Below are positions 50,315-59,260 of a DNA stretch of 64,000 nucleotides, one piece after another (position 1 is the stretch's first letter; each line of letters begins with the position of its first letter). Where the stretch lies: contig JAGMUV010000001.1 in assembly GCA_020744425.1 (NCBI GenBank), positions 2,790,001 to 2,854,000 of the forward strand, written 5' to 3'. The notes beneath the pieces are model-generated. The model searched no databases and was not told the DNA's origin. It worked only from the letters and a program-made list of their open reading frames with translations. A program made the translations under genes and the position numbers. The DNA comes from Dactylonectria macrodidyma (taxonomy: Eukaryota > Ascomycota > Sordariomycetes > Hypocreales > Nectriaceae).

Positions 50315-51152
50315 CGCTGTTGCTGGCCTCCCGAGGGGAATTCGGCGTGTAGGGCTACCAAGCATCCTACAAATCAAGCCCATTGGCATAGGAATGTCAA
50401 GCCCTTCTAGCCCGTGATCACTATATGAGAGGCTTCCACAGCTCCCGTGGTCGCACGAAAGGACTAGTTCGGTTGGAGAACTATCGCGACTCGATGCCCC
50501 GCAAATAGAGGTTGGCATGGGCCTGGCAGAACAAGAGCAAGGTTTCTTACCAGTCTCAGAGTGTTGCAGAATTATTGCAATTTTTACGGGACTTAGTGCC
50601 ACCTCTGGATCCCCAAAGCATAAGCTCTGTGGAAGCTGGATTAGCCTCGTGCGTGAGTGGCTGAGTTAGAGGCATAACGCGAGGCACCCCTCATCAGCCC
50701 ATACCTGTCACATCAACGACATATCACCCAGGGCCCCCAAAGTTTCCGCCCAGTAAAATGAGGCCCGGGCTCCTGTATCTCTATATCGTTGGCACTGGTC
50801 CTCAGTGTCGGCGTACATTGTGCCTTACCCCCGTGTCTCATTGCCCCAAAATAACGTGGCGTAGAGCTATGCCTTGCCCGAGTTCATAAATTCCATTCTT
50901 GTGGCTATGTACTCCGTAGACTGCAGAGTATCAGCTGACTTTTTGACGCTTTGACGCTGCCATGCATGCCTACCCAACCTGCATTTTCTGCCTGGAGACA
51001 AGGCATACTTCGACTGTGTTCCGTCACGTGCCGTTCACGGCAGTTCAAGAACCCACCGTTCCCCAACACCGGGTATGCATCCGCGCGTCTGGGTTCCCCA
51101 CCATTTTTCAGGACTACCTACCTAAGGGCTGAGTTTACAACGTCACTGTACG
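50315..51152. other. Intergenic region upstream of the HET gene
   Basis: No gene recognised. Frames at 50063-50602 (-) and 50951-51208 (+) are antisense or overlapping shadows. The region should contain the promoter of the PNP-HET gene; I see no clear TATA box. Confidence 0.4.
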
Positions 51153-54100
51153 ATGGAGTTGCACCGCGATCAACGGTATCACATTGCCTGGATTCTGTCC
51201 TCACTTGATCATCATATGATAGCCACTCATTTCTTCGACGAAATTTTTCATCGTTACACCTCCACGTCTTCGGAAATTGTCTACACACTTGGCAGGGTTG
51301 GGCTTCACAACGTTATAGCAGCGAGCATAGCTCACGACCCGACTCCACAAAGCCCTATCGGAGACATTGTCGATAGTTTACTGCAGGAAGTTCCGTCCAT
51401 ACGAGCAGGCTTCTTAGTAAGCGCCGATGCCACTGTGCCGCGAAAAGAGACTGTTCGAGTTGGCGATGTCGTCGTTGGACTTGGATCAGACATGCAAGCT
51501 GGCGTCGTTTATTTCGATCACCAGGAGACGACAAAACAGAAACGCCTCTTCATGACCCGCGAATCGCAGCGTCTTCCTGGAGCTGTTTTAACGGCCATCA
51601 ATGACCTCAGGAGCCACAATGGTCGCAATGACTGGCTACGGCGCCTTAAACAAGATGGGCCGACCAGGATATCACCTCCCACCGCATGTACAGGTGAAAA
51701 CGGAGAACTGGAAGACATCCAGTTATGGGGTCCTGAAGAAATCGGCAAAACCCAAGGCCCTCCTGGGAAATCCACTTTGAACTATCAGTCTCGGAGAGGG
51801 TCTGCTTCTCAGCACCAGCCCAAGGCTTTCCGCGGCGTGGTTGCGTCTTCAGAACAAGGGTTGAAAGATCCAGCTCTCATGGAACGTATTGGAGCTGGGA
51901 ATGGCATTCTTTGCTTCGAAACTGCTGCAGCGAACATGACTCGTCCGTTCATGGTCGTTTCTGGTATCGCAAGTTGTTCTGGCGATAAGCAACAAGAGCT
52001 ACCCTCGAACGAGGTTTGCGAGGTTGTCGCCTCATATGTTGCGTGCTTGGTACATCTCATCAACCCTACAAAACTTGCTGCTGAGTTTCCGATTGCGAGC
52101 TACTTTGAATACGAAGCTTTCGACCTAGATCGGCCAGGCTTTCGCTTGCTGAGGCTCGAAGCAGGAATTGGTCCAATCAGGTGCCACGTCTTCCAAGCGT
52201 ACCTGGATGACGAACAAAGTCTTATCCCGTACGAAGCGCTTTCGTATTGCTGGGGAAGCAATCGCTTGGCTGGCACAGTCATAGCGAACGAGAAGGTTCT
52301 TTTCATCACTGAAAATCTATCCGAAGCGCTCCAGCATTTGAGGCACAGGGATGAAGATCGGATACTCTGGATCGATGCTATTTGCATCGACCAGAACAAT
52401 ATACGAGAACGTGGACATCAGGTCGGATGTATGGGTCGCATATACAGTCGCGCTGATCGAGTTCTCATCTGGCTTGGATACGTCAGTTATGAACTCAGTC
52501 CCTTGATATCGGCACTTAACGAGTTTGAGACGAATGTTCCTCCAGGCGCATGGAGATATTGGTCCTATGACGATACTAGATGGACTGATGTCTGGGAGAA
52601 AGGTCAAACGGACCTTTTAAGAAGGGATGAGAGAGACGGGGTTAATCAACAATCTAGACTCAAGTTGTTGATGAGTAAGCCCTGGTTCGGTCGAGTATGG
52701 ATCTTGCAAGAGGTAGCCAAAGCCAAGAAAGCCTCGATTGGATGCAGCGAAGGATGGATCAGCGCGAGGTCCTTTGCTCTAGCACCAAGGCTTTTGGGGG
52801 TGGCCCCGGATTTCCTATGTCAAGCGATCATCGACATTATGCCAGGACCATCGAGAAGGTCTTCTTGGTGGACACAAAAACAAAATCTCTGTACTTTATT
52901 GTGGAGATTCAGAGGAAGTCAAGCCAACGACCCTCGAGACAGGCTCTATGCGCTTTTGGACCTAGCCTCAGATACGAAGCTCAAGGAAAAGATTACAGCG
53001 GACTACACAAAGAACGAAAAGGCTGTCGTGAAAGATATCTTAGCCTATCTGTTCAACGACGATCAATCCTCTAATTGTTTCAATGTTCGAGACATTGCAG
53101 ACCTGCAAAGAAATATCCCCAACCTTTCTTGTATGGCTTTGGAACGAAGGATCTTGTGTGGTGCCCAGATCGAACATATCCAAGAGTTTTTGCAACTGCA
53201 AAACAAAACAGTATGGCTATCGGAAGCGGCGGCTAGTTATGTCTGGTTCGTGGACACAAGGCTGATGGACTATCTTCTGAACGAACCTTCCTTTGAGTAC
53301 GTCGCTCTGGGAACTGTTTCTGAAGCCGTTGCTTTTGAGAAATACATCACTGTGGAATCTTTCTTGAACAGAAGGGAGAAAAAAGTTCATATTACTCGGC
53401 AAATCATTCGGACAGCCCGCCAGAACGGCATTGACCCCTTGGCATTAGTAGTGGAAGAAAGCCGAGACGATATCGAGATCACTGAAGCACTTGTCGAAGA
53501 GGCGGCTCGAATAGGGCATGACACAGTCAAGCTCCTGTTCGATGGGCGAGGGAGGAATATTAAGGTCACCAAGAACATCATTCAGACAGCCCGTGAGTAC
53601 GGAATTGAACTAAAGGCGCTAGTGGTGGAACAAAGCCAAGGCAACGCCGAGATCACTGAAGCACTTGTCGAAGAGGCGGCTCGGAACGGGCCTGACACAC
53701 TCAAGCTCCTACTTGATAGACGAGGGAAGGATATCAAAATCACTTGGGATATCATTCGGACAGCCCGCCAGAACGGCATTGACCTCCTGGCATTAGTAGT
53801 GGAAGAAAACCGAGACAATATCGAGATCACTGAAGCACTTGTCAAAGAGGCGGCTCGGAACAGGCCTGACACACTCAAGCTCTTGCTCGATAGGCGCGGT
53901 AATGAAGTCCAGATTACCGAAGAACTTGTCGAAGTGGCGGCTCAGAACGGGCCTAACACACTCAAGCTCTTGCTCGATAGGCGCGGTGATGAAGTCAAGA
54001 TTACCGAAGCACTTGTCGAAGATGTGGCTCGGAATGGGCCTGACACACTCAAGCTCTTGCTCGATAGGCGCGGTGATGAAGTCAAGATTACTGAAGCACT

Positions 54101-54683
54101 TGTCGAAGTGGCGGCTCGGAACGGGCTTGATATACTCAAGCTCTTGCTCGATAGGCGCGGTAATGAAGTCAAGATTACTGAAGCACTTGTTGAAGTGGCG
54201 GCTCGGAATGGGCCTGACACACTTAAGCTCTTGCTCGATAGGCGCGGTGATGAAGTCCAGATTACCGAAGAACTTGTTAAAGTGGCGGCTTGGAACGGGC
54301 TTGACACACTCAAGCTCTTGCTCGATAGGCGCGGTGATGAAGTCCAGATTACCGAAGAACTTGTCGAAGTGGCGGCTCGGAACGGGCCTGACACAGTCAA
54401 GCTCTTACTCGATAGGCGCGGTAATGAGGTCCAGATTACCGAAGAACTTGTTAAAGTGGCGGCTTGGAACGGGCTTGACACACTTAAGCTCTTGCTCGAT
54501 AGGCGCGGTAATGAAGTCAAGATTACTGAAGCACTTGTTAAAGTGGCGGCTCGGAACGGGCCTGACACACTCAAGCTCTTGCTCGATAGGCGCGGTAATG
54601 AAGTCCAGATTACCGAAGAACTTGTCGAAGTGGCGGCTCGGAACGGGCCTGACACACTCAAGCTCTTGCTCGATAGACGATAG
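51153..54683 (+). CDS. PNP-like / HET domain protein with tandem 29-residue repeats
   Basis: One exon, 1176 codons. Residues 1-300 resemble the nucleoside-phosphorylase-like domain common at the N-terminus of fungal NLR-type proteins (Y-H-I-A-W-I-L, Y-T-L-G-R-V-G, V-R-V-G-D-V-V-V-G, G-I-L-C-F-E-T). The glycine-rich motif is replaced by S-A-D-A-T-V-P (90-96), and the ribose-binding Glu of F-E-M-E is Ala258, so catalysis is doubtful. Residues 360-510 are a HET domain: A-L-S-Y-C-W-G (362-368), I-D-A-I-C-I-D-Q-N (407-415), then I-Y-S-R-A-D-R-V-L-I-W-L-G; P-W-F-G-R-V-W-I-L-Q-E-V and D-P-R-D-R-L-Y-A-L-L follow. From about 742 to the stop are repeats of the type I-T-E-A-L-V-E-x-A-A-R-N-G-P-D-T-L-K-L-L-L-D-R-R-G; the last nine are almost identical. 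HET proteins trigger incompatibility cell death; a recognition role for the repeats is inference. The usual NACHT/NB-ARC switch is missing. Confidence 0.88.
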   Translation: MELHRDQRYHIAWILSSLDHHMIATHFFDEIFHRYTSTSSEIVYTLGRVGLHNVIAASIAHDPTPQSPIGDIVDSLLQEVPSIRAGFLVSADATVPRKETVRVGDVVVGLGSDMQAGVVYFDHQETTKQKRLFMTRESQRLPGAVLTAINDLRSHNGRNDWLRRLKQDGPTRISPPTACTGENGELEDIQLWGPEEIGKTQGPPGKSTLNYQSRRGSASQHQPKAFRGVVASSEQGLKDPALMERIGAGNGILCFETAAANMTRPFMVVSGIASCSGDKQQELPSNEVCEVVASYVACLVHLINPTKLAAEFPIASYFEYEAFDLDRPGFRLLRLEAGIGPIRCHVFQAYLDDEQSLIPYEALSYCWGSNRLAGTVIANEKVLFITENLSEALQHLRHRDEDRILWIDAICIDQNNIRERGHQVGCMGRIYSRADRVLIWLGYVSYELSPLISALNEFETNVPPGAWRYWSYDDTRWTDVWEKGQTDLLRRDERDGVNQQSRLKLLMSKPWFGRVWILQEVAKAKKASIGCSEGWISARSFALAPRLLGVAPDFLCQAIIDIMPGPSRRSSWWTQKQNLCTLLWRFRGSQANDPRDRLYALLDLASDTKLKEKITADYTKNEKAVVKDILAYLFNDDQSSNCFNVRDIADLQRNIPNLSCMALERRILCGAQIEHIQEFLQLQNKTVWLSEAAASYVWFVDTRLMDYLLNEPSFEYVALGTVSEAVAFEKYITVESFLNRREKKVHITRQIIRTARQNGIDPLALVVEESRDDIEITEALVEEAARIGHDTVKLLFDGRGRNIKVTKNIIQTAREYGIELKALVVEQSQGNAEITEALVEEAARNGPDTLKLLLDRRGKDIKITWDIIRTARQNGIDLLALVVEENRDNIEITEALVKEAARNRPDTLKLLLDRRGNEVQITEELVEVAAQNGPNTLKLLLDRRGDEVKITEALVEDVARNGPDTLKLLLDRRGDEVKITEALVEVAARNGLDILKLLLDRRGNEVKITEALVEVAARNGPDTLKLLLDRRGDEVQITEELVKVAAWNGLDTLKLLLDRRGDEVQITEELVEVAARNGPDTVKLLLDRRGNEVQITEELVKVAAWNGLDTLKLLLDRRGNEVKITEALVKVAARNGPDTLKLLLDRRGNEVQITEELVEVAARNGPDTLKLLLDRR
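53889..54671 (+). repeat. Nine 87-bp in-frame tandem repeats
   Basis: Units start at 53889, 53976, 54063, 54150, 54237, 54324, 54411, 54498 and 54585, exactly 87 bp each, and encode 29 residues beginning D-R-R-G-(N/D)-E-V. They differ at few positions (N/D, K/Q, A/E, E/K, R/W, P/L), and some unit types recur in blocks, as expected from unequal exchange. A partial tenth unit ends in the stop at 54681. Older, more diverged units lie upstream at about 53370-53888. Confidence 0.95.
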
Positions 54684-56260
54684 AAGAATTCTGGGTCAAG
54701 GCTCAGAGGAACCCACGCAATGGGAACGCACCAGCAACGCTTGTCAGGCTCAGTTCTATGGAGTCTTTACCCCGAGATGTCGGGTACACATTGCTCTTAA
54801 AGGACGAATGGAAGAAGAAAGAAAGGCTGCGGGGAAAAGACCTTTCATATGTCACCGCCGAGATTGTTTCCGTTCTGTCCATTACGAATTCGTAGCTGCC
54901 TGTCATGTTCACTTCACTGTTTTTAGCAACTCTGTTCAATTCTGGTCCTTCCATGGCGCAAAATGGCAGGGGTGATATTCTTGGTTAGGTCAGGTCAGTT
55001 CAAACTCGAGGGGAAAGCCATATAGGGGGCGTATGGTAAGGAATGATTGGGAATGCACGCATTAAAGAAAAACGCAAGAACATTCTCTTCCCAAACGTGG
55101 CAACCCAAACCTGACATATGAACAAAGCAAATTCTTAACAGCATCCAAACTAAGAATGGGGGCGGGACCAGGGGTTCAATGTGAGTATTCGACTCGAGCC
55201 GTACAACGACTGCAAGGCGATGGACGATTCTTGAATGCGTTCTGTTCTCTTGCTGCAGTCGTGAGATGCGCTTCACTCTGCCTGAAATGGACTCCGCGAT
55301 ACCCGTGCCGCCCCTCGCTCTTCACCTGTGGCTCTCCCCCTAGCACATTCTGTCCTATCCCACCCTGGTTGGACCAGAAACTGGCCGAAAGCTCCTCAAG
55401 GGTCATCCCTCGATTGCGGCCATCCTCCGAGTCCATGACGTGTCAGGTGGCCTTGGTCGCGGAAGCAAATCCGATGCTCAACAGTCGCTTGTCCACGACT
55501 CGGTCAGACCCAACCGGATAGAAACCTGCGCCAGTAATGTTAATCCCCCTCACCCAGACCTATTATCTTTCCGTCGTTCCCTCCTTCACCATCGACGGTG
55601 TCGAGGGGCGCAAGCCCACGCATTGCCATGTCCGCCCAAACCTTCAACAACGGTCGAACGCCCTTTCGCCAAGGAACAATATGACGGCAGACTTACTAAA
55701 GAAGTGAAGCGGAACAGGATCGAACAAAGCTCTTCTTGATCGGAAAAGGTCGTGAGAGGTCGGAGAGACTGTTAGTCGTCCTTCACAAACGCCATAGCTG
55801 CAAGCCTCGTCATGGTTCCATCGTCTCGATTGGGTGACGTGCGTCGGAAGTGATTCCATCCGCCTGCTGAAGGACCATCGCGTGCGTGCTCGAGTGTCTC
55901 TACTGGAGTATCGCAATCGCTGGAGCCGTTCTCAAGGTCTATAGAGATCTGCTATAGTCGATAAGCGTTCCGTGGTAGTTAACAAAAGACGAAGTGAAAG
56001 ATATCTTCACTCAGCGAGCAACCGAATAATAGTCAATTAGGATGCAAGAGAAATCGATGGTTAATGGTCCTGGTGATGGGAATGTCCTTTTAAGATGAGG
56101 AAAGACGAGGCGGTAGGCGAGTCTACAAGCGACGCGTTCAAGCACACCTTCGAATCACGCAGCCACCTTGACGTGACGGAGAAGCTAATCAAGTACAGCA
56201 ATACGCGACAGCTTAAATTGATTATGTCAAAGCCATAGGCCAAGACCTGTGTGGATGTCT
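54684..56260. other. Intergenic region, no confident gene
   Basis: Frames here (for example 55156-55521 + and 54995-55276 -) are short, overlapping and without recognisable domains. The sequence just after the HET stop, near 54780-54870, looks weakly coding and may be a former C-terminus downstream of the repeat array. Composition is normal, with no RIP signal. Confidence 0.4.
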
Positions 56261-56492
56261 GGCTCACCCTGAAGGGTGGACCGGGTGAGCCAGCTCCGGC
56301 AGAGCTCACCTGGCTCCGCTGGGTCGCGCGATTGGCTCGACCACGAGAGCAAAATGTGCATCTTCACCGTAATCCCTCTTAACCTCAAGGGAAAATGCGC
56401 AATCAGCTCTCCCAAGGTGGCCTGTGCTGACGGAGCTCACAGTTGATGCCTGAGGTGAGCTGGCTCACCCGGTCGCGCGACCATGGGTGAGC
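56261..56492. promoter_or_regulatory. Cluster of GGTGAGC/GCTCACC motifs with a GGTCGCGCGACC palindrome
   Basis: Six full copies of GGTGAGC or its complement GCTCACC lie at 56262-56268, 56284-56290, 56304-56310, 56454-56460, 56463-56469 and 56486-56492, plus a near copy at 56435-56440. GGGTCGCGCGA (56320-56330) recurs as CGGTCGCGCGACC (56470-56482), which contains a perfect 12-bp palindrome. The cluster ends about 190 bp before the start codon of the DUF3435 recombinase. It may be binding sites for the recombinase or a terminal region of its element; that function is inference. Confidence 0.5.
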
Positions 56493-56680
56493 GGCGCCAT
56501 CGAAACAACAAACACAAGTCAGGATTCAAAATAAGGACGCGATGACTGGAATCATTGCCAGGATGACGCGTGCAGCCGCTGGCCGGGCGGTTATTCAAAT
56601 GGGCGGATGCCTCCCGATTGCTGTCACCTCGATTTCTCCCTCCTTCAATCCTTCACCAGCTTTTTCGCATTTCACCAACG

Positions 56681-59260
56681 ATGCCTCCCCCAAGCCAGCA
56701 ACGGAGCGACCCAGCGCAGATAGCCGACCGTGCCAAGTCTCGAGGCTGGGTCAGTGGCGCACATACTGAGAGCGACAAGAAGAGTCATCGATTTCATTAT
56801 GACGAAAAGGCTCTGTACAAGCAAGATACGGTTCTTCATAAATACGTTGTATGAGCACCCTTTGCTACCGTTAGCTTTTCTTCCCGCTCGCCCAAGTATG
56901 AAGCTAATACTCAAAAGGTGGTGCTGGGAGAATGGAAAGCGCCAGGACGACTTCAACGTGTGCGAAGCGGTGGTTCTTGGTGTTGGTGCGCCTGTCCCGC
57001 CAGTGCACGAACTCAAGGATTTCTGGAGGTTTTACTGTCAGCAAGCTAAAGGCATGCTGAGCAAGGGGAAAGATCCCACGACCTTGACCCTTTTATCACA
57101 AGCGAAGGCGTTCAAGGCTGGCTTGGCACGGCGGACGGAAGGTATAATCGGCGACGAGGACACCACTGAGATCAACAACGTACGTGTACGAACTATCTTA
57201 TGTGCTCGAAAACTGACATTGGGGTAGTTTATAAAGTGGGATTTGCCGAAGGAGCCAGGCAGAAGCATTCGTAACATAAAGAAACCAAAGCGTAACGTTC
57301 AAAAAGCAGAGCTGGATCGACTACTCAAGAGCTTGTGGAAACGGAAGGACCTTGGATTTATCAACGAGAGGAGCAGAATCCAGTTTCACCTTCAACTCGT
57401 ATGGTTTGCCGCGGCCGGAGCAAGAAGCGGTGGTATTCTAAAAGAAGGCATCCCTTACAAGGTAAGTTTCACGCACCCAGGCTTATTGGGGTGTTAATCT
57501 GGAGAAGGACATCACCCTCGTTCTGAGACGGGGCGGTGACAACAGGCGTGAGTTCAGCTACGAGCTTGACCAGCGCACGTTGAAGAACAACAAGGACCCA
57601 GAGAATATCAAGTGAGTGTAGCCAAACACGATCAGGGCAAAGCTAATGAAAGGTACATAGGCACGGCGTCACCCTTAAGGAGCATCGTCTCGTTCGCTAT
57701 AACTCGGTTCTTTTGATCCTCAGCGTCGCCCTAGCTGACGGAGCGCTGAGCCGGGAAGATTTGAAGAAGATGATTGAAAACGGAGGAGAGGGAGAAGTGG
57801 AATGGAATGAGACAGCTCGGAACATCCCAGTCTGCCGAAAAATTGACCAAGGGCAGGTTCATCCTACCGAGCCTATGTCTGAAGATCTATTCCGACGCAT
57901 CTTCAAGCAGCTCCTCTTGAAAGAAGGGTATTTGTATTCATCCAGCTCCTTGCATGCGATACGTCGAGAACTTGGAAAGCAACTAGATGGTAAGGACTGT
58001 CACTCTAGCCACACTCTCTTCGCTGACCAGAATAGTGCGTTATTCGGAGGTACAAAGATGTCAGCATATATCACATGCGGATCGCACTGTTTTTGGACGA
58101 AGTTATGTCGCGAACGTTTCTTCCTGCGATGGGTTAGCAGCCTACCTTGGCGAGCAACCGGATCACACAGTCGTTGAATACTTCCAAGGCATCGGTCGGT
58201 TCCGAGAGCCCGGTCTTCCGACTAGACTTCCTGGCGCGTTGAAGGAACAGCTTCTACAGGCACCGGAAATCGTTGAGCATGACAAAAAAATCGCACACGC
58301 AACTGACGATCATGCCAAGAAACAGGCGAAGAAGGAACGGCAAAATGTGATCAAGAAACTTGAGAAGGCAGCCTTTGAAGCATATCGGGAGCAACGCTTG
58401 AAGGAATTGAGGCGGAATAGGTTACTGAACGGCAGCCGTCAGACGTCGGACGAAGACCCGGATCCTCTGAGCGAACTGATTCCCGAAAAACGCCTCATTA
58501 CGGAAAGGATGACGAGCGATTCCTCTGCAACCGATGGAGACAAACCCGACATCATACGTGACCTGGTCTCGATACTCACGACTTCCTGAGACGTGTTGTA
58601 TTTTCCTGGTGAGATGCCTCTGGAAATTGGGGCCTACCCTTACTGTCACGACACTGTGAAGAGCCTCAAAAATCGAAACAAATGCAAGCACATTCGTCGC
58701 TGTCGAAGAAGAGCAGTAGCTGAGCAGCTGGGCATCTTACCGTCCACATTGAAGTACTGCTACTTCTGCATGGATTTCTTGAGGAGTGAAGAGTGGACTG
58801 AAGACTGTCGAAACCATCTGTCGACACCATTGAGACAATGCGGCTCAATAACCTACAGGCACACACTAGTCCGCCCTGCATATTGTTTGCTCTGCAAGCA
58901 GTCAGAGGATCTTCCACCAGACATCAGGATGCAGTCTTGGGACCGGGATGCGGATGCGGTACGCCATATGGAAGAGAATCACAAGTGGCCTTGGTACTGT
59001 CGTCAGTGCGACTTTATGTGTCCCAGCGAAGAGTCGGGCTATCATCATCTCTACGATAACCATGGATACCGAGTACCCAAGGCGAGAAAGAGAAAGTATT
59101 CGGCGACAGATGCTTGTGAAGCCGCCTCTGATACTGCCAAGGAAGGGCCTCTTAGCGGATTCCCAAGCTACCTTGACACCACCCTCCAGGATGCCCCCAA
59201 CCCCAGTGATGATTCACTTGGTGAGTTGTCAACCGACATTAACGATACCATTGATGAGAT
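56681..59260 (+). pseudogene. DUF3435 tyrosine recombinase with C-terminal C2H2 region (Starship-captain superfamily), one in-frame stop, 3' end lost
   Basis: Six exons are inferred: 56681-56848, 56904-57179, 57228-57461, 57508-57611, 57661-57989 and 58036 onward, with introns of 55, 48, 46, 49 and 46 nt. All phases join. The protein follows the DUF3435 family: P-P-V-H-E-L-K-D-F-W-R-F-Y near 57000, G-A-R-S-G-G with the box-I Arg codon at 57423, Q-R-T-L-K-N-N-K-D-P-E-N-I, V-A-L-A-D-G-A-L, H-A-I-R-R (57953-57967), H-A-D (58074) and S-Y-V-A-N with the Tyr nucleophile codon at 58104. The R/H-x-x-R/H/Y set looks complete. A TGA at 58587-58589 interrupts the frame between T-T-S and D-V-L-Y-F-P-G-E, where homologues read on; CGA to TGA is a one-step, RIP-like change. 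After it come Cys/His fingers (Y-C-Y-F-C, Y-C-L-L-C, W-Y-C-R-Q-C-D-F). From about 59261 the sequence is pogo transposon. The first intron's acceptor (GAAG) is weak. Confidence 0.8.

Noticed and set aside
53839..54975. 378-codon plus frame and a 239-codon minus frame over the HET repeats
   Set aside because: Shadows of the 87-bp repeats in other frames; repeats of a length divisible by three keep all frames open.
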